From Bog-532 sp963824545 (GTDB lineage: Bacteria; Actinomycetota; Actinomycetes; Streptosporangiales; Streptosporangiaceae): a DNA stretch of 64,000 nt. A program made the translations under genes and the position numbers. The notes beneath the pieces are model-generated. The model worked only from the letters and a program-made list of their open reading frames with translations, ran no database searches and had not been told where the DNA came from. Below, in pieces: positions 7,452 through 16,253 of this stretch. Location: assembly GCA_963824545.1 (NCBI GenBank), contig CAWGPP010000006.1:665146-729145 (forward strand), in the 5' to 3' direction. Position 1 is the first letter of the stretch, and every line of letters begins with the position of its first letter.

Positions 7452-8345
7452 ATGCCAGGGACGAACGGCAGCGATGCTCGCGCGGCGGTGGCGGTGATCG
7501 GCGCCGGCATCATGGGGTCGGCTATGACCCGCAGCCTGGCCGCCGCGGGCCTGAACACGCGGGTGTGGGACCGGTCACCATCGGTGACCGGTCCGCTGGC
7601 AGAGGCGGGTGCGGTCGCCGCGGCGTCGGCGCGGGAGGCAGTGCGGGACGCGGGCGTAGTGATCACGATGCTGCCCACCGCCGATGCCGTGGATTCGGTT
7701 ATCTTCGACGGCGGCACGGCCGGCGCGTTCGCCGGCGGATGTGTATGGGCGCAGATGGGCACGATCGGCGTCGAGGCGACCCTGCGCATCAGGGATCGGC
7801 TGGCCGCGCAGCGGCCCGACGTCATGTTCGTGGACGCCCCGGTATCGGGCAGCAAGGGACCGGCTGAACAGGGCCAGCTGCTGATCCTGGCCTCGGGGCC
7901 CGCCGCGGCGGCCGACGTGGTGCGCCCGGTATTCGACGCCATCGGCCGCAAGACCGTGTGGCTGGGAGAGGCCGGCCGGGGCAGCCAGGTGAAGCTGGTC
8001 GTCAACGCGTACCTGTCCATCCTCATCGAGGGCCTGGCGGAGACCATGGAGCTTGCCGATCGCCTGGGCATCGGTCACCAGCAGCTCGCCGACGTCATCG
8101 AGGGCGGCCCGCTTGACGCGCCGATAGCCGATGCCAAGTTCCACAAGATGGACCGGGGCGACTTTGCAGCCGAGTTCCCGCTGGAGTGGGCGCTGAAGGA
8201 CGTGGACCTGGCGATCGGTGCCGCGCCTGGCCAGGCGCCGCCGCTCTTGGCCGCGCTTTCTGGTCAGTGGCATGCCGCCGTGACCGCCGGGTACGGCCGC
8301 CAGGACATCAGCGCCGCCCGCCTGGCACTGGCCAGTCCCCAATAG
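7452..8345 (+). CDS. NAD(P)-dependent beta-hydroxyacid dehydrogenase / imine-reductase-like oxidoreductase
   Basis: This 297-residue enzyme belongs to the 6-phosphogluconate/3-hydroxyisobutyrate dehydrogenase family. The dinucleotide-binding motif GAGIMGSAM is near residue 15, the substrate loop DAPVSGSKGPAEQGQL near 130, and the catalytic lysine lies in GRGSQVKLVVN, the usual G-x-x-x-K-x-x-x-N pattern. An all-helical C-terminal domain follows, ending with a helix containing DISAARLALASPQ. The ATG at 7452 follows AGGAAGGGA and is preferred to the longer frame from 7365. The exact substrate (a hydroxy acid, imine or semialdehyde) cannot be told. It stands alone downstream of copy 5 of the 19-bp motif. 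Confidence 0.9.
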   Translation: MPGTNGSDARAAVAVIGAGIMGSAMTRSLAAAGLNTRVWDRSPSVTGPLAEAGAVAAASAREAVRDAGVVITMLPTADAVDSVIFDGGTAGAFAGGCVWAQMGTIGVEATLRIRDRLAAQRPDVMFVDAPVSGSKGPAEQGQLLILASGPAAAADVVRPVFDAIGRKTVWLGEAGRGSQVKLVVNAYLSILIEGLAETMELADRLGIGHQQLADVIEGGPLDAPIADAKFHKMDRGDFAAEFPLEWALKDVDLAIGAAPGQAPPLLAALSGQWHAAVTAGYGRQDISAARLALASPQ

Positions 8346-8828
8346 AAGCTTTACGTACGGGGGGCCGCAGCATTGGGAAATGTAGGTGCGAATGAGAATG
8401 CTGGCGTATTCGATCTGCCGCCGTGCACAGCCCTATAGCGGGGCCTTGACTGAGGTGCAGATTCCTCAAATACCGTAGAGATTCCTGAGGTGTGGCGCGC
8501 CTCTGGCTTCGCGTTGTGGCCGGATGGGCAGGCAGGTGCGGCTCCGCCCGGCTGCTTTGACTGCCGGGCACCTGAGATCGCAGCAGACACCAATCGCGCC
8601 GACAACGGCGCGGGCCAGCGCGGCCGGGCCCTGGCGAATCAGGCTGGCGGCCCCAGACGCGGGCGCAGTCGAATATGCCGGACCTGGCCGACGGGCCGCT
8701 CCCAGCCCGGAAAGGGTCTGACTGGCCTGCGGTCATGCGTTACGAAGCGGAATTCAGAGCCTGCGACGTCCGCGATGTGCTCGTGCGCCCCGGGATGGTC
8801 TGCCGGGCCGCGGGGCCGTTGCGCGGTA
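8346..8828. other. Non-coding spacer
   Basis: About 480 bp between two converging genes. No open frame with a ribosome site, no convincing hairpin terminator and no RNA gene is seen. The first 130 bp are less GC-rich than the surroundings. Confidence 0.5.
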
Positions 8829-10007
8829 TTACGGCAGGCGGTCTGGGATCGGCTGGATCTGGGGGCCGCGCCCGGCCGCCGCGACGGTGCGGTCATACGA
8901 TGCGCGCAGGTCGGCGGCGTCGGCGGGATCGGTGCGCCATGCGGTGCCGGCCGGGAGCACCACGAAGTCGGGGTGGCGAACCCAGATCGGCACGTAGTGG
9001 ATGAACGTGACGCGCGCTCCGCGGCTGTCCACGCTGATGGTGAGCAGCACGATCATCCCGTCCTGGGAGGCGGCCGGGCAGCAGGCGCTGGTCTCGTTGG
9101 AGATCAGGTTGCCTTCGCCGAAGACGACGAGCTTGCCGTTGAGGGTCCGGATGGGCTGGACGACGTGCACGTGCTGGCCGACGATCGCGGTGATGTCGGG
9201 GGAGCGGGTGAGCTGGCCAGCGAGTGCGAGCTGGAAGCTGCTGGGCACGGTGACGTTCTCATCGCCCCAATGCAGGTTGACGATGACCACCTGCGCGCCG
9301 TCCATGCGCGCGCGGTGGGCGTCGGAGAGGATCTGCGCGGCGTTGGCCCGGTTGACCGACCAGGGGTGCGGCGAGGGGATGCCGTTGGTGAGCTCGGTAT
9401 AGGCGAGGAAGGCGACGCGGACACCCTTGACCGTCATGATCAGCGGTGTTGCCTCTGCGGCCGCCGAGGAGAACGAGCCGGTGTGCAGCACCCCAGCGTG
9501 ATCCAGCGCGCGGATTGTGTCATCGACTCCCGTCTGCCCCTGGTCGAGGGTATGTGTCGCGGCCGTCGAGCAGGCTCGCCACCCGGTCTGAGCGATCGCG
9601 ATGGCGAGCGCGGGGGGTGTGTTGAAGGTCGGGTAGCCGGTTGGGGGAGCCGGTGTCATCGGCGTCTCGACGTGGCACAGCGGCAGGTCCGCGCCCTTTA
9701 CGTAGGGCTTGATCTGCTCGAAGAACGGGGCGAAGTCGTAGTGCCGGCCGCCGCCCAGGGCCAGCGCCCGCTCGAAGATCGCGGAATGGATCAGCAGGTC
9801 CCCGCTCGCCTCGACGACAAACTGGACGCTGTGGCTCTCGCTGCGGCGGGGTGACGGGGCCGCCGCGCTGGCCCGGGGGTGATGGACCGCGGGGGTGCCC
9901 CCGTGCCCGAAGACGGCGCACCCGCCCGTGACGATGACGAGCGCGGCCACGCAAAGCATGATCGCGCGCCGCCGCGGGCGCTCGGGCGGGGGAGCGCTTT
10001 GATTCAC
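8829..10007 (-). CDS. CapA-family (poly-gamma-glutamate synthesis-like) metallophosphatase, membrane-anchored
   Basis: The 392-residue protein has an N-terminal signal or anchor (RRRAIMLCVAALVIVTGGCAVFG; the TGGC may act as a weak lipobox) and then a CapA-type metallophosphatase-fold domain. Landmarks are ASGDLLIHSAIFERAL, DLPLCHVETPM, the ACSTAATHTLDQGQTG stretch equivalent to the A-N-N-H motif, VAFLAYTE and NLHWGDE, then IVGQHVHVVQPIRTLNGKLVVFGEGNLISN. These are the expected histidine-rich metal sites. CapA proteins act outside the membrane in gamma-polyglutamate or envelope polymer handling. GTG at 10007 is chosen because it places the hydrophobic segment near the N terminus; the frame is open to 10058. 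No capB or capC neighbours are present, so the role is likely general. Confidence 0.88.
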   Translation of the reverse strand: MNQSAPPPERPRRRAIMLCVAALVIVTGGCAVFGHGGTPAVHHPRASAAAPSPRRSESHSVQFVVEASGDLLIHSAIFERALALGGGRHYDFAPFFEQIKPYVKGADLPLCHVETPMTPAPPTGYPTFNTPPALAIAIAQTGWRACSTAATHTLDQGQTGVDDTIRALDHAGVLHTGSFSSAAAEATPLIMTVKGVRVAFLAYTELTNGIPSPHPWSVNRANAAQILSDAHRARMDGAQVVIVNLHWGDENVTVPSSFQLALAGQLTRSPDITAIVGQHVHVVQPIRTLNGKLVVFGEGNLISNETSACCPAASQDGMIVLLTISVDSRGARVTFIHYVPIWVRHPDFVVLPAGTAWRTDPADAADLRASYDRTVAAAGRGPQIQPIPDRLP

Positions 10008-10273
10008 AACGCGTGATCCTAGCCCCGGGGGAGAGCCTGCGAGATCGTGTGTGAACAAGATCTATCTTTGTGTGATGCGGTCAGCGGGCGTGGGCACCGG
10101 TGACGGCGAACCGCTCCACGGCGGCGACGGGCCCGCCGGTGAAGGCCGCGATCGTGATCACCGCGCCGGGTGGCGGAACGCGCAGGTGTAGCATTTGGGG
10201 ACCTGGCGATGGTGTCCGCACCATCGCACCCGGTGATCCGGGCAGCGCGCGGTGCGATGTGTGGAGGCGCAGC

Positions 10274-11380
10274 GTGGGCATCGGCGAGGCACTAGCACAA
10301 GTACGCCACCAGGCTGGCCTTACTGTCGCCGAGGTCAGCCAGCGGACCCGCATCAGGGAAGCACTCATCCGCGACATCGAGACCAACGACTATTCCGCAT
10401 GTGGCGGCGACTTTTACGCCCGGGGCCACATCCGCGCGATAGCCAAGGCGACCGGGGCCGCCCCGGAGCCGCTGATCCGGGAGTTCGACGCCACCCGCCA
10501 GATACCGCAGGCGCTGACACTCGCCGACATCTTCCACGACACCCCGGCCACACCCATCATGCCGGGCACAGCGGCCACAACGCGCGGGCGGCACCGGCCG
10601 AATAAGACGCAGGCGCTGGCGGTGGCGGTCCTGGCAGCACTCCTGCTGGCGCTCGGGTTCGCGGCGTACGGCCTGCTGCCCGGCTTGCGTCATGCGGCGA
10701 CCGCCGCTCCGCGGGCCCGGGGTCAGCCGACGGCCCAGCATGAGCCCGGCCCGAACCAGCGGGCATATGCTGCCGTCCCAGCGCACCCGCCCGTCCAACG
10801 GCGGGCGCGAACCCCCGTCAGCACCGCCGCTGGCGATCGGCCGCGATCTCATCGCAGTCAGGTATCCCAACTGGTGGACCAGCGCCCGCTGCGGCAACCT
10901 GCGTCGGGGCACCTGCATCCTCATGGACTTCGCCCGCCCGCTGGTCACACACGGGCGGATCAGCCTCGGCAGCGCTTCCGGCGCGGGGGTCCAGGTGCGC
11001 GCCGACCCGGCGGGCCGACCGCCTATCGCCCGCACGGCCCACGCGGGAGCCGCGGTGCGACCGCGGCTCGCCACACCAGCTCACGGCCGTTATCTGCGCA
11101 TCTGCCGCACCTGGGCGTCCAGCCCGTACCCGGCCGCGAGTGGTTCCCGGGCCGCGTGCAGGACCGGAGGCACTCTCGCCGGGTTGTGGTGGCCAGCCAG
11201 CCGGGTAGCGCGGCCGGATCGCGGACTTTGTCCAGCTGGTCCACTAGGTGCAGCCAGACGGTCTGGCCGACGTCCTCGGCGTCGGCGTCGGCGTCGCGCA
11301 GCCGGTTCCTGCGGCACAGGGCGTCCGACGCCCCCGTGTTCGAGAAACTGAACCGGCTGCGCACCGAAGTCACCGCCTGA
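10274..11380 (+). CDS. RodZ-like helix-turn-helix membrane protein (3' part doubtful)
   Basis: The start of this frame is a Cro/RodZ-type HTH: VGIGEALAQVRHQAGLTVAEVSQRT, then RIREALIRDIETNDYSACGGDFYARGHIRAIA, the typical HTH_25 arrangement. A single transmembrane segment follows (ALAVAVLAALLLALGFAAYGLL) near residue 130. GTG at 10274 follows GGAGG. RodZ-type proteins link the cytoskeleton to cell-wall synthesis. Beyond about 10700 the translation is Pro/Arg-rich with no recognisable periplasmic domain, and from 11090 it runs over a clear sigma-factor remnant on the other strand. The true end is therefore probably lost, and the long 3' reading is likely an accident of high GC. Confidence 0.6.
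   Translation: MGIGEALAQVRHQAGLTVAEVSQRTRIREALIRDIETNDYSACGGDFYARGHIRAIAKATGAAPEPLIREFDATRQIPQALTLADIFHDTPATPIMPGTAATTRGRHRPNKTQALAVAVLAALLLALGFAAYGLLPGLRHAATAAPRARGQPTAQHEPGPNQRAYAAVPAHPPVQRRARTPVSTAAGDRPRSHRSQVSQLVDQRPLRQPASGHLHPHGLRPPAGHTRADQPRQRFRRGGPGARRPGGPTAYRPHGPRGSRGATAARHTSSRPLSAHLPHLGVQPVPGREWFPGRVQDRRHSRRVVVASQPGSAAGSRTLSSWSTRCSQTVWPTSSASASASRSRFLRHRASDAPVFEKLNRLRTEVTA
11090..11325 (-). pseudogene. Sigma-70 family (ECF-type) remnant, frameshifted
   Basis: On the minus strand, codons from about 11322 read DALCRRNRLRDADADAEDVGQ and TVWLHLVDQLDKVRDPAALPGWLATTTRRECLR, which is sigma region 2 including the -10 recognition helix. The sequence then changes frame and continues as VLHAAREPLAAGYGLDAQ, the normal next segment of this sigma subgroup. 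Region 2 lacks its first helix and region 4 is absent. This is a dead fragment. Confidence 0.7.
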
Positions 11381-12386
11381 AAAGGCTCGCTGCGGGTTCG
11401 GCGGTCGGTGTGGGCGCCGCGGCCAGCAGGGTCGCTTCGATGTTGCCCCAGGGTAGGCCGGGTGGCAGGCCGATCATGACGATGTTGGCCGCCTTGTCCC
11501 AGGGCTCGAGCTGCTCCCGGACCTGATCGCGGGTTCCGTAGGCCGCCAGCTGGTCGAGGATGACCTGGGCGTCAGCCGGGACCGCCGCCTGCCGCGGGCT
11601 GGGCCGCGGGTTCGCGGCGATGATGGCGCTGACCTCGGCGCCATAGCCCTGACCGGACACGGACCGGGCGTAAACGTCGCCCATGGCGGTCAGGTACCAG
11701 GCGGCGCAGCTAGCCGCGATGGACCGGGCCGCGCCGGCGTCTTCGTCGACAACGGTCAGAGGCCCAGCCGCCACGGTCAGGGCTCGCGGGTCGGCGGCTT
11801 CGCGCATCGAGGTGACCCAGCCGGCCAGGCGGTCGCGTGCCACCATAACCGGGACCCAGCCGTCACCGAGTTCGGCGGCTACCTGGAGCGTGCGGCGGCC
11901 CAGCGCGGCGACCCAGATGGGTACCTCGGGCGCGGGCGGCTGACCCAGGCGCAGCGGGAACGCCGCCGTGACGTGATCGAGCCGGGCGGGCTGGCCGGCC
12001 AGCAGCGCACGGACCTTCGTCACGACGTCGCGCAGCCGGCCGGCTGGGTCCTCGAACGCGGCGTCGTGGAATCCCTCCACCAGGGCCTTGGTGCTCGCAC
12101 CGAGGCCGAGCACGTATCGCCCGCCAGAGATCTGCTGGAGCGTGGCGGCGGCCATCGCCAGCGTGGCCGGAGTACGTCCCCACACCGAGAGGACGCTGGA
12201 GGCGACCTGGATCCGCCGGGTGCCTAGCGCGATCTTGGTCAGCACCGTGGTCGAGTCCAGGCCCCAGCCCTCGGGCAGTGCGAACACCTCGTATCCCAGC
12301 TCGTCGGCGAGCACGGCGGTCTGGACGATGACATCCAGCCGGGTCTCCATCGGCGTGAGGGCCACGCCGCGTCGGCGTGCGGTCAT
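11370..12386 (-). CDS. LLM-class F420/flavin-dependent oxidoreductase
   Basis: A 338-residue luciferase-like TIM-barrel oxidoreductase. It opens RLDVIVQTAVLADELGYEVFALPEGWGLDSTTVLTKIALGTRRIQVASSVLSVWGRTPATLAMAAATL, the family's strand-helix pattern. The cofactor-contact segment GRYVLGLGASTKALVEGFHD follows, then PIWVAALGRRTLQVAAELGDGW. Members of this class in actinomycetes often use F420, though FMN cannot be excluded. ATG at 12386 overlaps the stop of the upstream gene as ATGA, so it is translationally coupled to the hotdog-like protein, and both may work on one substrate. The frame is open to 12440 but the coupling favours 12386. Confidence 0.88.
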   Translation of the reverse strand: MTARRRGVALTPMETRLDVIVQTAVLADELGYEVFALPEGWGLDSTTVLTKIALGTRRIQVASSVLSVWGRTPATLAMAAATLQQISGGRYVLGLGASTKALVEGFHDAAFEDPAGRLRDVVTKVRALLAGQPARLDHVTAAFPLRLGQPPAPEVPIWVAALGRRTLQVAAELGDGWVPVMVARDRLAGWVTSMREAADPRALTVAAGPLTVVDEDAGAARSIAASCAAWYLTAMGDVYARSVSGQGYGAEVSAIIAANPRPSPRQAAVPADAQVILDQLAAYGTRDQVREQLEPWDKAANIVMIGLPPGLPWGNIEATLLAAAPTPTAEPAASLFRR

Positions 12387-13132
12387 GACGACGCTCCTGC
12401 GGCGGCCAGAGCCGGGACCGGGCGCGGCACGGTGACCCACACGGCCCGGGCGGCGGCGAGCACCTCGTCGCCGGGGCCGAGCAGCGCCGAACCGGCGATG
12501 AGCTTACGGCCGTCACGCCCGCAGGGCCAGGCGACCACCCGGCACTGGTCGCCGGCCAGGGGCAACCCGGCCAGACTAACCGTCATCCGGCCGAGCAAGA
12601 TGGCAGTGTCCTGGGCCAGGCCGACCGCCTCGGCCGCGGCTAGTCCGCTGGGACAGTCGAGCGCAGCCCAGAGCACCTCGGGCCGGATGCTCCGGTCCGC
12701 GCTCGCGACCGAGGGGTCCGGTGTCCACGGCGCGACCCACAGCGCTCGGCCAGCCACCGGCCCGGGGAAGATCCGCAGCCCGTCGCCTGGCCGGCGGTCC
12801 ATCCCGCACACGAAGCAGGCCGGGAAGACCGGATCGGTGTAGTAGCGTGACCGGCCGGCGACCGCGCGGGCTTCGTCGAGCGACACGGCAGGCGCGGCCA
12901 GCTCGACGGGGGCAGCTGAGTGCGACTCCGCGAGCAGCGTGTCGCCGTCCCGGACCAGCAAGGCGCCATGGCCGTCGGGGCGCGCCGCCAGCGGGCGCTC
13001 CAGCGGCAGGGGCCGGCGCAAGGTCACCTCCACGGCACCGCCGTGCAGCGCGGCGATGGAGCCGCAGGCGAAGCCGCCGTTGGCCACACCGGGTGGCCCG
13101 CAGAAGCGCCGCCCGAAATACAGTTCTGTCAT
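12383..13132 (-). CDS. Hotdog-fold thioesterase-like protein
   Basis: The 249-residue protein appears to contain two hotdog-like halves. The first half opens YFGRRFCGPPGVANGGFACGSIAALHG, where the N-G-G-x-x-x-G segment resembles acyl-CoA thioesterases and dehydratases. The second has WAALDCPSGLAAAEAVG and then a strand-rich part (CRVVAWPCGRDGRKLIAGSALLGPGDEVLAAARAVWVTVP) typical of a C-terminal hotdog. Such proteins hydrolyse or bind acyl-CoA or acyl-carrier thioesters. The central ACFVCGMDRRPGDGL holds two cysteines in a C-x-x-C arrangement, which is unusual and may bind metal. The start at 13132 follows GGAGG. It is the first gene of a two-gene operon with the LLM oxidoreductase. Confidence 0.7.
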   Translation of the reverse strand: MTELYFGRRFCGPPGVANGGFACGSIAALHGGAVEVTLRRPLPLERPLAARPDGHGALLVRDGDTLLAESHSAAPVELAAPAVSLDEARAVAGRSRYYTDPVFPACFVCGMDRRPGDGLRIFPGPVAGRALWVAPWTPDPSVASADRSIRPEVLWAALDCPSGLAAAEAVGLAQDTAILLGRMTVSLAGLPLAGDQCRVVAWPCGRDGRKLIAGSALLGPGDEVLAAARAVWVTVPRPVPALAAAGASS

Positions 13133-13240
13133 GTCGGTATGTCCTCCCGTTCGCGAATGTGTCCTCTGACCGAGGATCCACGATGGCCGGGACGGGCTGC
13201 CAGGAGGAAACTACGCCACTTGGTACCTGCCTCTGGTACC

Positions 13241-14413
13241 TCAGCGGTCCGCGGCGTCGCGGGCCCACCAGGCGGCGACCTGGGCTCGGGAGGTGACGCC
13301 GAGCCGCTGACGGATCCGCTCCAGATGCCCCTCGGCCGAGCGTTCCCCGATCCCCAGCCGCTGGGCAATCTGGCGGTTGGTCAGGCCCTCGGCGACCAGG
13401 GCCGCCACCTGAAGCTGCCGGGCGGTGAGCGTAGCTGGCGGCTGACCACGGGAGGGCGTAGCGACTGACTCCCCGAGGAACTCCAGGATCGCGCGGACTA
13501 CCGCGGCTGCGTCGCCCACGTACGGAAAATGACTCCTGCCCGTCAGCGAGACCAGGCGCGCGCCCTGGATCCCGGCGGCCAGCTCACGACCTAGCCGGTA
13601 GGGGATCGCCCGGTCGTCGCGCCGGTGCAGCACCAGCGTCGGCGCCACCACCTGGTCCAGCAGATCATCGACGCGGATCTCATAGCACTGCGCCAGCAGC
13701 TCAGCCGCGAAGTGAGCCGATGCGGCGCCTCGCTGGAGCTGCGCGAAGTGCGCCCGGGTCTCCGCGGTGGCGTCCGGCAAGAAGACGTCGGCCAGCACGT
13801 CCGAGCCCAGCCCCCAGTGCGCCTGGATCATGGCGATCATGGCCGTGCGGACCTCGGCCGTGGCGATCCGGCGGCCATCCGCGTAGCCGCCATAGATGAC
13901 CAGCCGAGCGACCCGGGCCGGGTGGGCCGCCGCGAATGCCAGTGCCACCGGCGCGCCCATCGAGGCGCCCAGCAGATCGAGGCGGTCCAGCTCGAGATGG
14001 TCAGCCACGGCCCGGAGCACCTCCAGTTCGGTGCCGAGCGTCTGGCGCCCAGGCCAGGGTTCTGAGAGCCCGCAGCCGGGCCCGTCGTACTGAACCACGG
14101 TCCGGATCCCGGTCAGGGGCGCGAAAAAAGCGCGGTAGGCCGGGTCCTGCCACCACAGCTCCAGATGGCTGATCCAGGCCGCAGGCATCAGCAGCGCCGG
14201 ACCCCGGCCGACCGTGGCATACGCAATCCGAACGCCGGCCGGCGTGCCACAAAAGCGGATCTGCCGTTGCAGCTGTGAATCACGTGCCAGCCGCGATGGC
14301 GGTTGCGGGATCGTGGGGCCTCCAGGGACCGTGAGACCTCCAGGGATCGTGGGCCCGGCGGACGATGGACCGGACAATGGACTGGTGGCAGCGGCACGGG
14401 CCGCTACTTTCAT
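13241..14413 (-). CDS. Alpha/beta hydrolase fused to a LuxR-type HTH
   Basis: A 390-residue protein with two parts. Residues about 50-310 form an alpha/beta hydrolase: RIAYATVGRGPALLMPAAWISHLELWWQDP, VVQYDGPGCGLSEPW, the nucleophile elbow LLGASMGAPVALA with serine in G-A-S-M-G, a late aspartate in LVLHRRDDRAIPYRLG and a histidine in SLTGRSHFPYVGD. The last 70 residues are a LuxR HTH: LTARQLQVAALVAEGLTNRQIAQRLGIGERSAEGHLERIRQRLGV. All triad residues are present, so the protein could both bind DNA and sense or cleave a small ester or lactone. The N terminus holds imperfect repeats (GPTIPGGLTVPGGPTIP). It lies upstream of and parallel to the thioesterase-LLM pair and may control it. Confidence 0.88.
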   Translation of the reverse strand: MKVAARAAATSPLSGPSSAGPTIPGGLTVPGGPTIPQPPSRLARDSQLQRQIRFCGTPAGVRIAYATVGRGPALLMPAAWISHLELWWQDPAYRAFFAPLTGIRTVVQYDGPGCGLSEPWPGRQTLGTELEVLRAVADHLELDRLDLLGASMGAPVALAFAAAHPARVARLVIYGGYADGRRIATAEVRTAMIAMIQAHWGLGSDVLADVFLPDATAETRAHFAQLQRGAASAHFAAELLAQCYEIRVDDLLDQVVAPTLVLHRRDDRAIPYRLGRELAAGIQGARLVSLTGRSHFPYVGDAAAVVRAILEFLGESVATPSRGQPPATLTARQLQVAALVAEGLTNRQIAQRLGIGERSAEGHLERIRQRLGVTSRAQVAAWWARDAADR

Positions 14414-14661
14414 GATGCCCGAACCACGTGCAGGCCGACCCGGCGGTCCCGGGTTCGGGCGTAACCATTAACCTCGGCTTTCCTTGGTCCGCAGTTCGGT
14501 TTCGAGCAGGTCCATGGCCTTGAGGAACGCGGCCTGGAGCGCCCAGTCAGCTCACGACCGTGCGCCACGCCGGCTGGTCCCGTAGGCTAGCCCCATCCCG
14601 TGTATCCCGAATTACCCCGTACCATCGGGGTGCCCTTCTCGGCCCGGAAGGAAGATGCCTG

Positions 14662-15576
14662 ATGTCTGCCCCACCGCCGGCGCCCTCTGGATTGGACCCC
14701 GATGACCCGATCGGCGTCGGCTATCCCAACACGGCCCGTATCTGGAACTACCAGCTCGGCGGCAAGGACAACTTCGCCGTTGACCGGGAGGCGTCCCAGG
14801 CGGCCAATGCGATGGTCCGGGGGATGGGTGTGCCGGCCGGTGCCGATACTGCCGTGGAGAGCCGCCATCTGCTGCAGCGCATGGTCGACTACATGGCCGG
14901 GCAGGGCGTCCGCCAGTTCCTTGACCTTGGCTCGGGCCTGCCGAACATGGCTAACACCCACCAGATCGCCCACCGGGTGGCGCCCGGGGCGCGGATCGTC
15001 TATGTGGACCTGGATCCGCTGGTGGCGTCGCATGCTGCCGCGCTGATGGCCGGGCCCAACGTCGTCACGCTCCAGGCGGATCTGCGCGAACCGGGGCAGG
15101 TGCTCGGCGACTCGCGGGTCCGCGGCCTGTTCGACTTCGGCCAGCCGGTTGGGATCATGTTCATGTGCGTGCTGCACTGCCTGTGGGACCGGGAAGACCC
15201 GTGGGGGATCGTCCGGCAGTTCCGGGATGCCGTGCCGCCGGGCAGCTACCTGGCCCTGAGCCACATGACCGGCGAAGCCCACCCCGAGGCGGCCGAGGCG
15301 CTGTTCCGCATGACCCAGGACCTGCACTGGAACACGCCGCTGATCTCGCGTAGCCGCGCCGGCATCGCACGGTTCTTCGACGGGTTCACGCTGGTTGAGC
15401 CCGGCCTGGTGAGCCCCGCGCAGTGGAGACCCGACCTGGGCCACCCGCTGCGGGAGCGCCAGCAAGACCTTGGCGACGACGAACCCGTGCTCAAGCCAAT
15501 CGCCCCCGGGCCGCCCGGGAGCGGCCCCGGAGCCGCATGGCACCTGTGCGGGATCGGCCGCAAGAACAAGTCCTGA
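14662..15576 (+). CDS. SAM-dependent methyltransferase, Methyltransf_19 (DUF574) family
   Basis: The 304-residue protein belongs to the actinobacterial DUF574 family, which many actinomycetes carry in numerous copies. It shows the family opening TARIWNYQLGGKDNFAVDREASQ, the SAM-binding FLDLGSGLPNMANTHQIA, then IVYVDLDPLVASHAAALM and a C-terminal GIARFFDGFTLVEPGLV. ATG at 14662 follows GGAAGGAAG and defines the start. The substrate is unknown; regulation by BldB-like or Xre-type proteins is often linked to this family. A second copy is at 43078-43851. It is a single-gene unit; the downstream AAA fragment overlaps its 3' end on the opposite strand. Confidence 0.93.
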   Translation: MSAPPPAPSGLDPDDPIGVGYPNTARIWNYQLGGKDNFAVDREASQAANAMVRGMGVPAGADTAVESRHLLQRMVDYMAGQGVRQFLDLGSGLPNMANTHQIAHRVAPGARIVYVDLDPLVASHAAALMAGPNVVTLQADLREPGQVLGDSRVRGLFDFGQPVGIMFMCVLHCLWDREDPWGIVRQFRDAVPPGSYLALSHMTGEAHPEAAEALFRMTQDLHWNTPLISRSRAGIARFFDGFTLVEPGLVSPAQWRPDLGHPLRERQQDLGDDEPVLKPIAPGPPGSGPGAAWHLCGIGRKNKS

Positions 15577-16135
15577 CCATCCCGCCCCGGCCACCACCGG
15601 GTGCCCAGTCTCCCGGAATCTGGTCCGTAGCCGATGCGCTGACCTGCGAGCAAGCCAAATCCAGCCCGACACGGATCACACGCTGTGCCAATTCGGCCAC
15701 CCGGACCTGGCGGGCACTTCGCAGCGCCCGGTGGACCCGATGCCGATCGGCAGCAGAGGACCCGCCCAGATCGTTCCCCGGCACGGATCCGGCCAGTAGC
15801 CCCGGCGCCAGCCCCGCCAGAGCCTGAGGATCGAGGAGCCCCAGCAGCCGCACCCGGCGCTCACCCGAACTGGCCAGATGCGGGCCGATCGCCTCGCTCC
15901 ACAACGCGTCGGGCAGATCGCGCTCGAACTCCGACGCGCGCGCGCTCAGCACCGCGCAACCCTCACCGCCTGCGAGGTGCGCCAGCTCGGACAGCAACCG
16001 CGTCTTGCCGATCCCCGGCTCGCCCTCGATCACCAGCACCCCGCCGGACCCGCTCCGCGGCGACACCAGCGCCGCGGCGAGCTCGTCGCGTTCATGCACG
16101 CGCCCGACTAGAGCGCCGACGGTCCCGGGGCCCAT
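15491..16135 (-). pseudogene. N-terminal fragment of an AAA/LuxR (LAL-type) regulator
   Basis: The first 150 residues are the ATPase opening of a large LuxR-family regulator: LVGRVHERDELAAALV, the Walker A sequence VIEGEPGIGKTRLL, and DALWSEAIGPHLASSG. The frame then continues only to about residue 165 with family-like text (DRHRVHRALRSARQVRVAELAQRV). After that it runs over the 3' end of the methyltransferase gene as meaningless reading. Walker B, the sensor repeats and the HTH are all absent. It is a truncated gene of a class that normally exceeds 800 residues. Confidence 0.75.
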
Positions 16136-16253
16136 GCCCGCGGCACGTGCACGTACCGGCGCATGCCTTGATCTAAAGGCCGAAGGATGAGCAGATCAGG
16201 CCAACGGAAAATCGTTGCAGGCCTGTCGGCTTGCACGGTGATCGGAGGGTTCA

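Noticed and set aside
6821..8071. 416-codon minus-strand open frame opposite the reductase
   Set aside because: The plus strand carries a complete beta-hydroxyacid dehydrogenase with all motifs; the minus reading is Ser/Ala/Pro-rich and lacks a start site.
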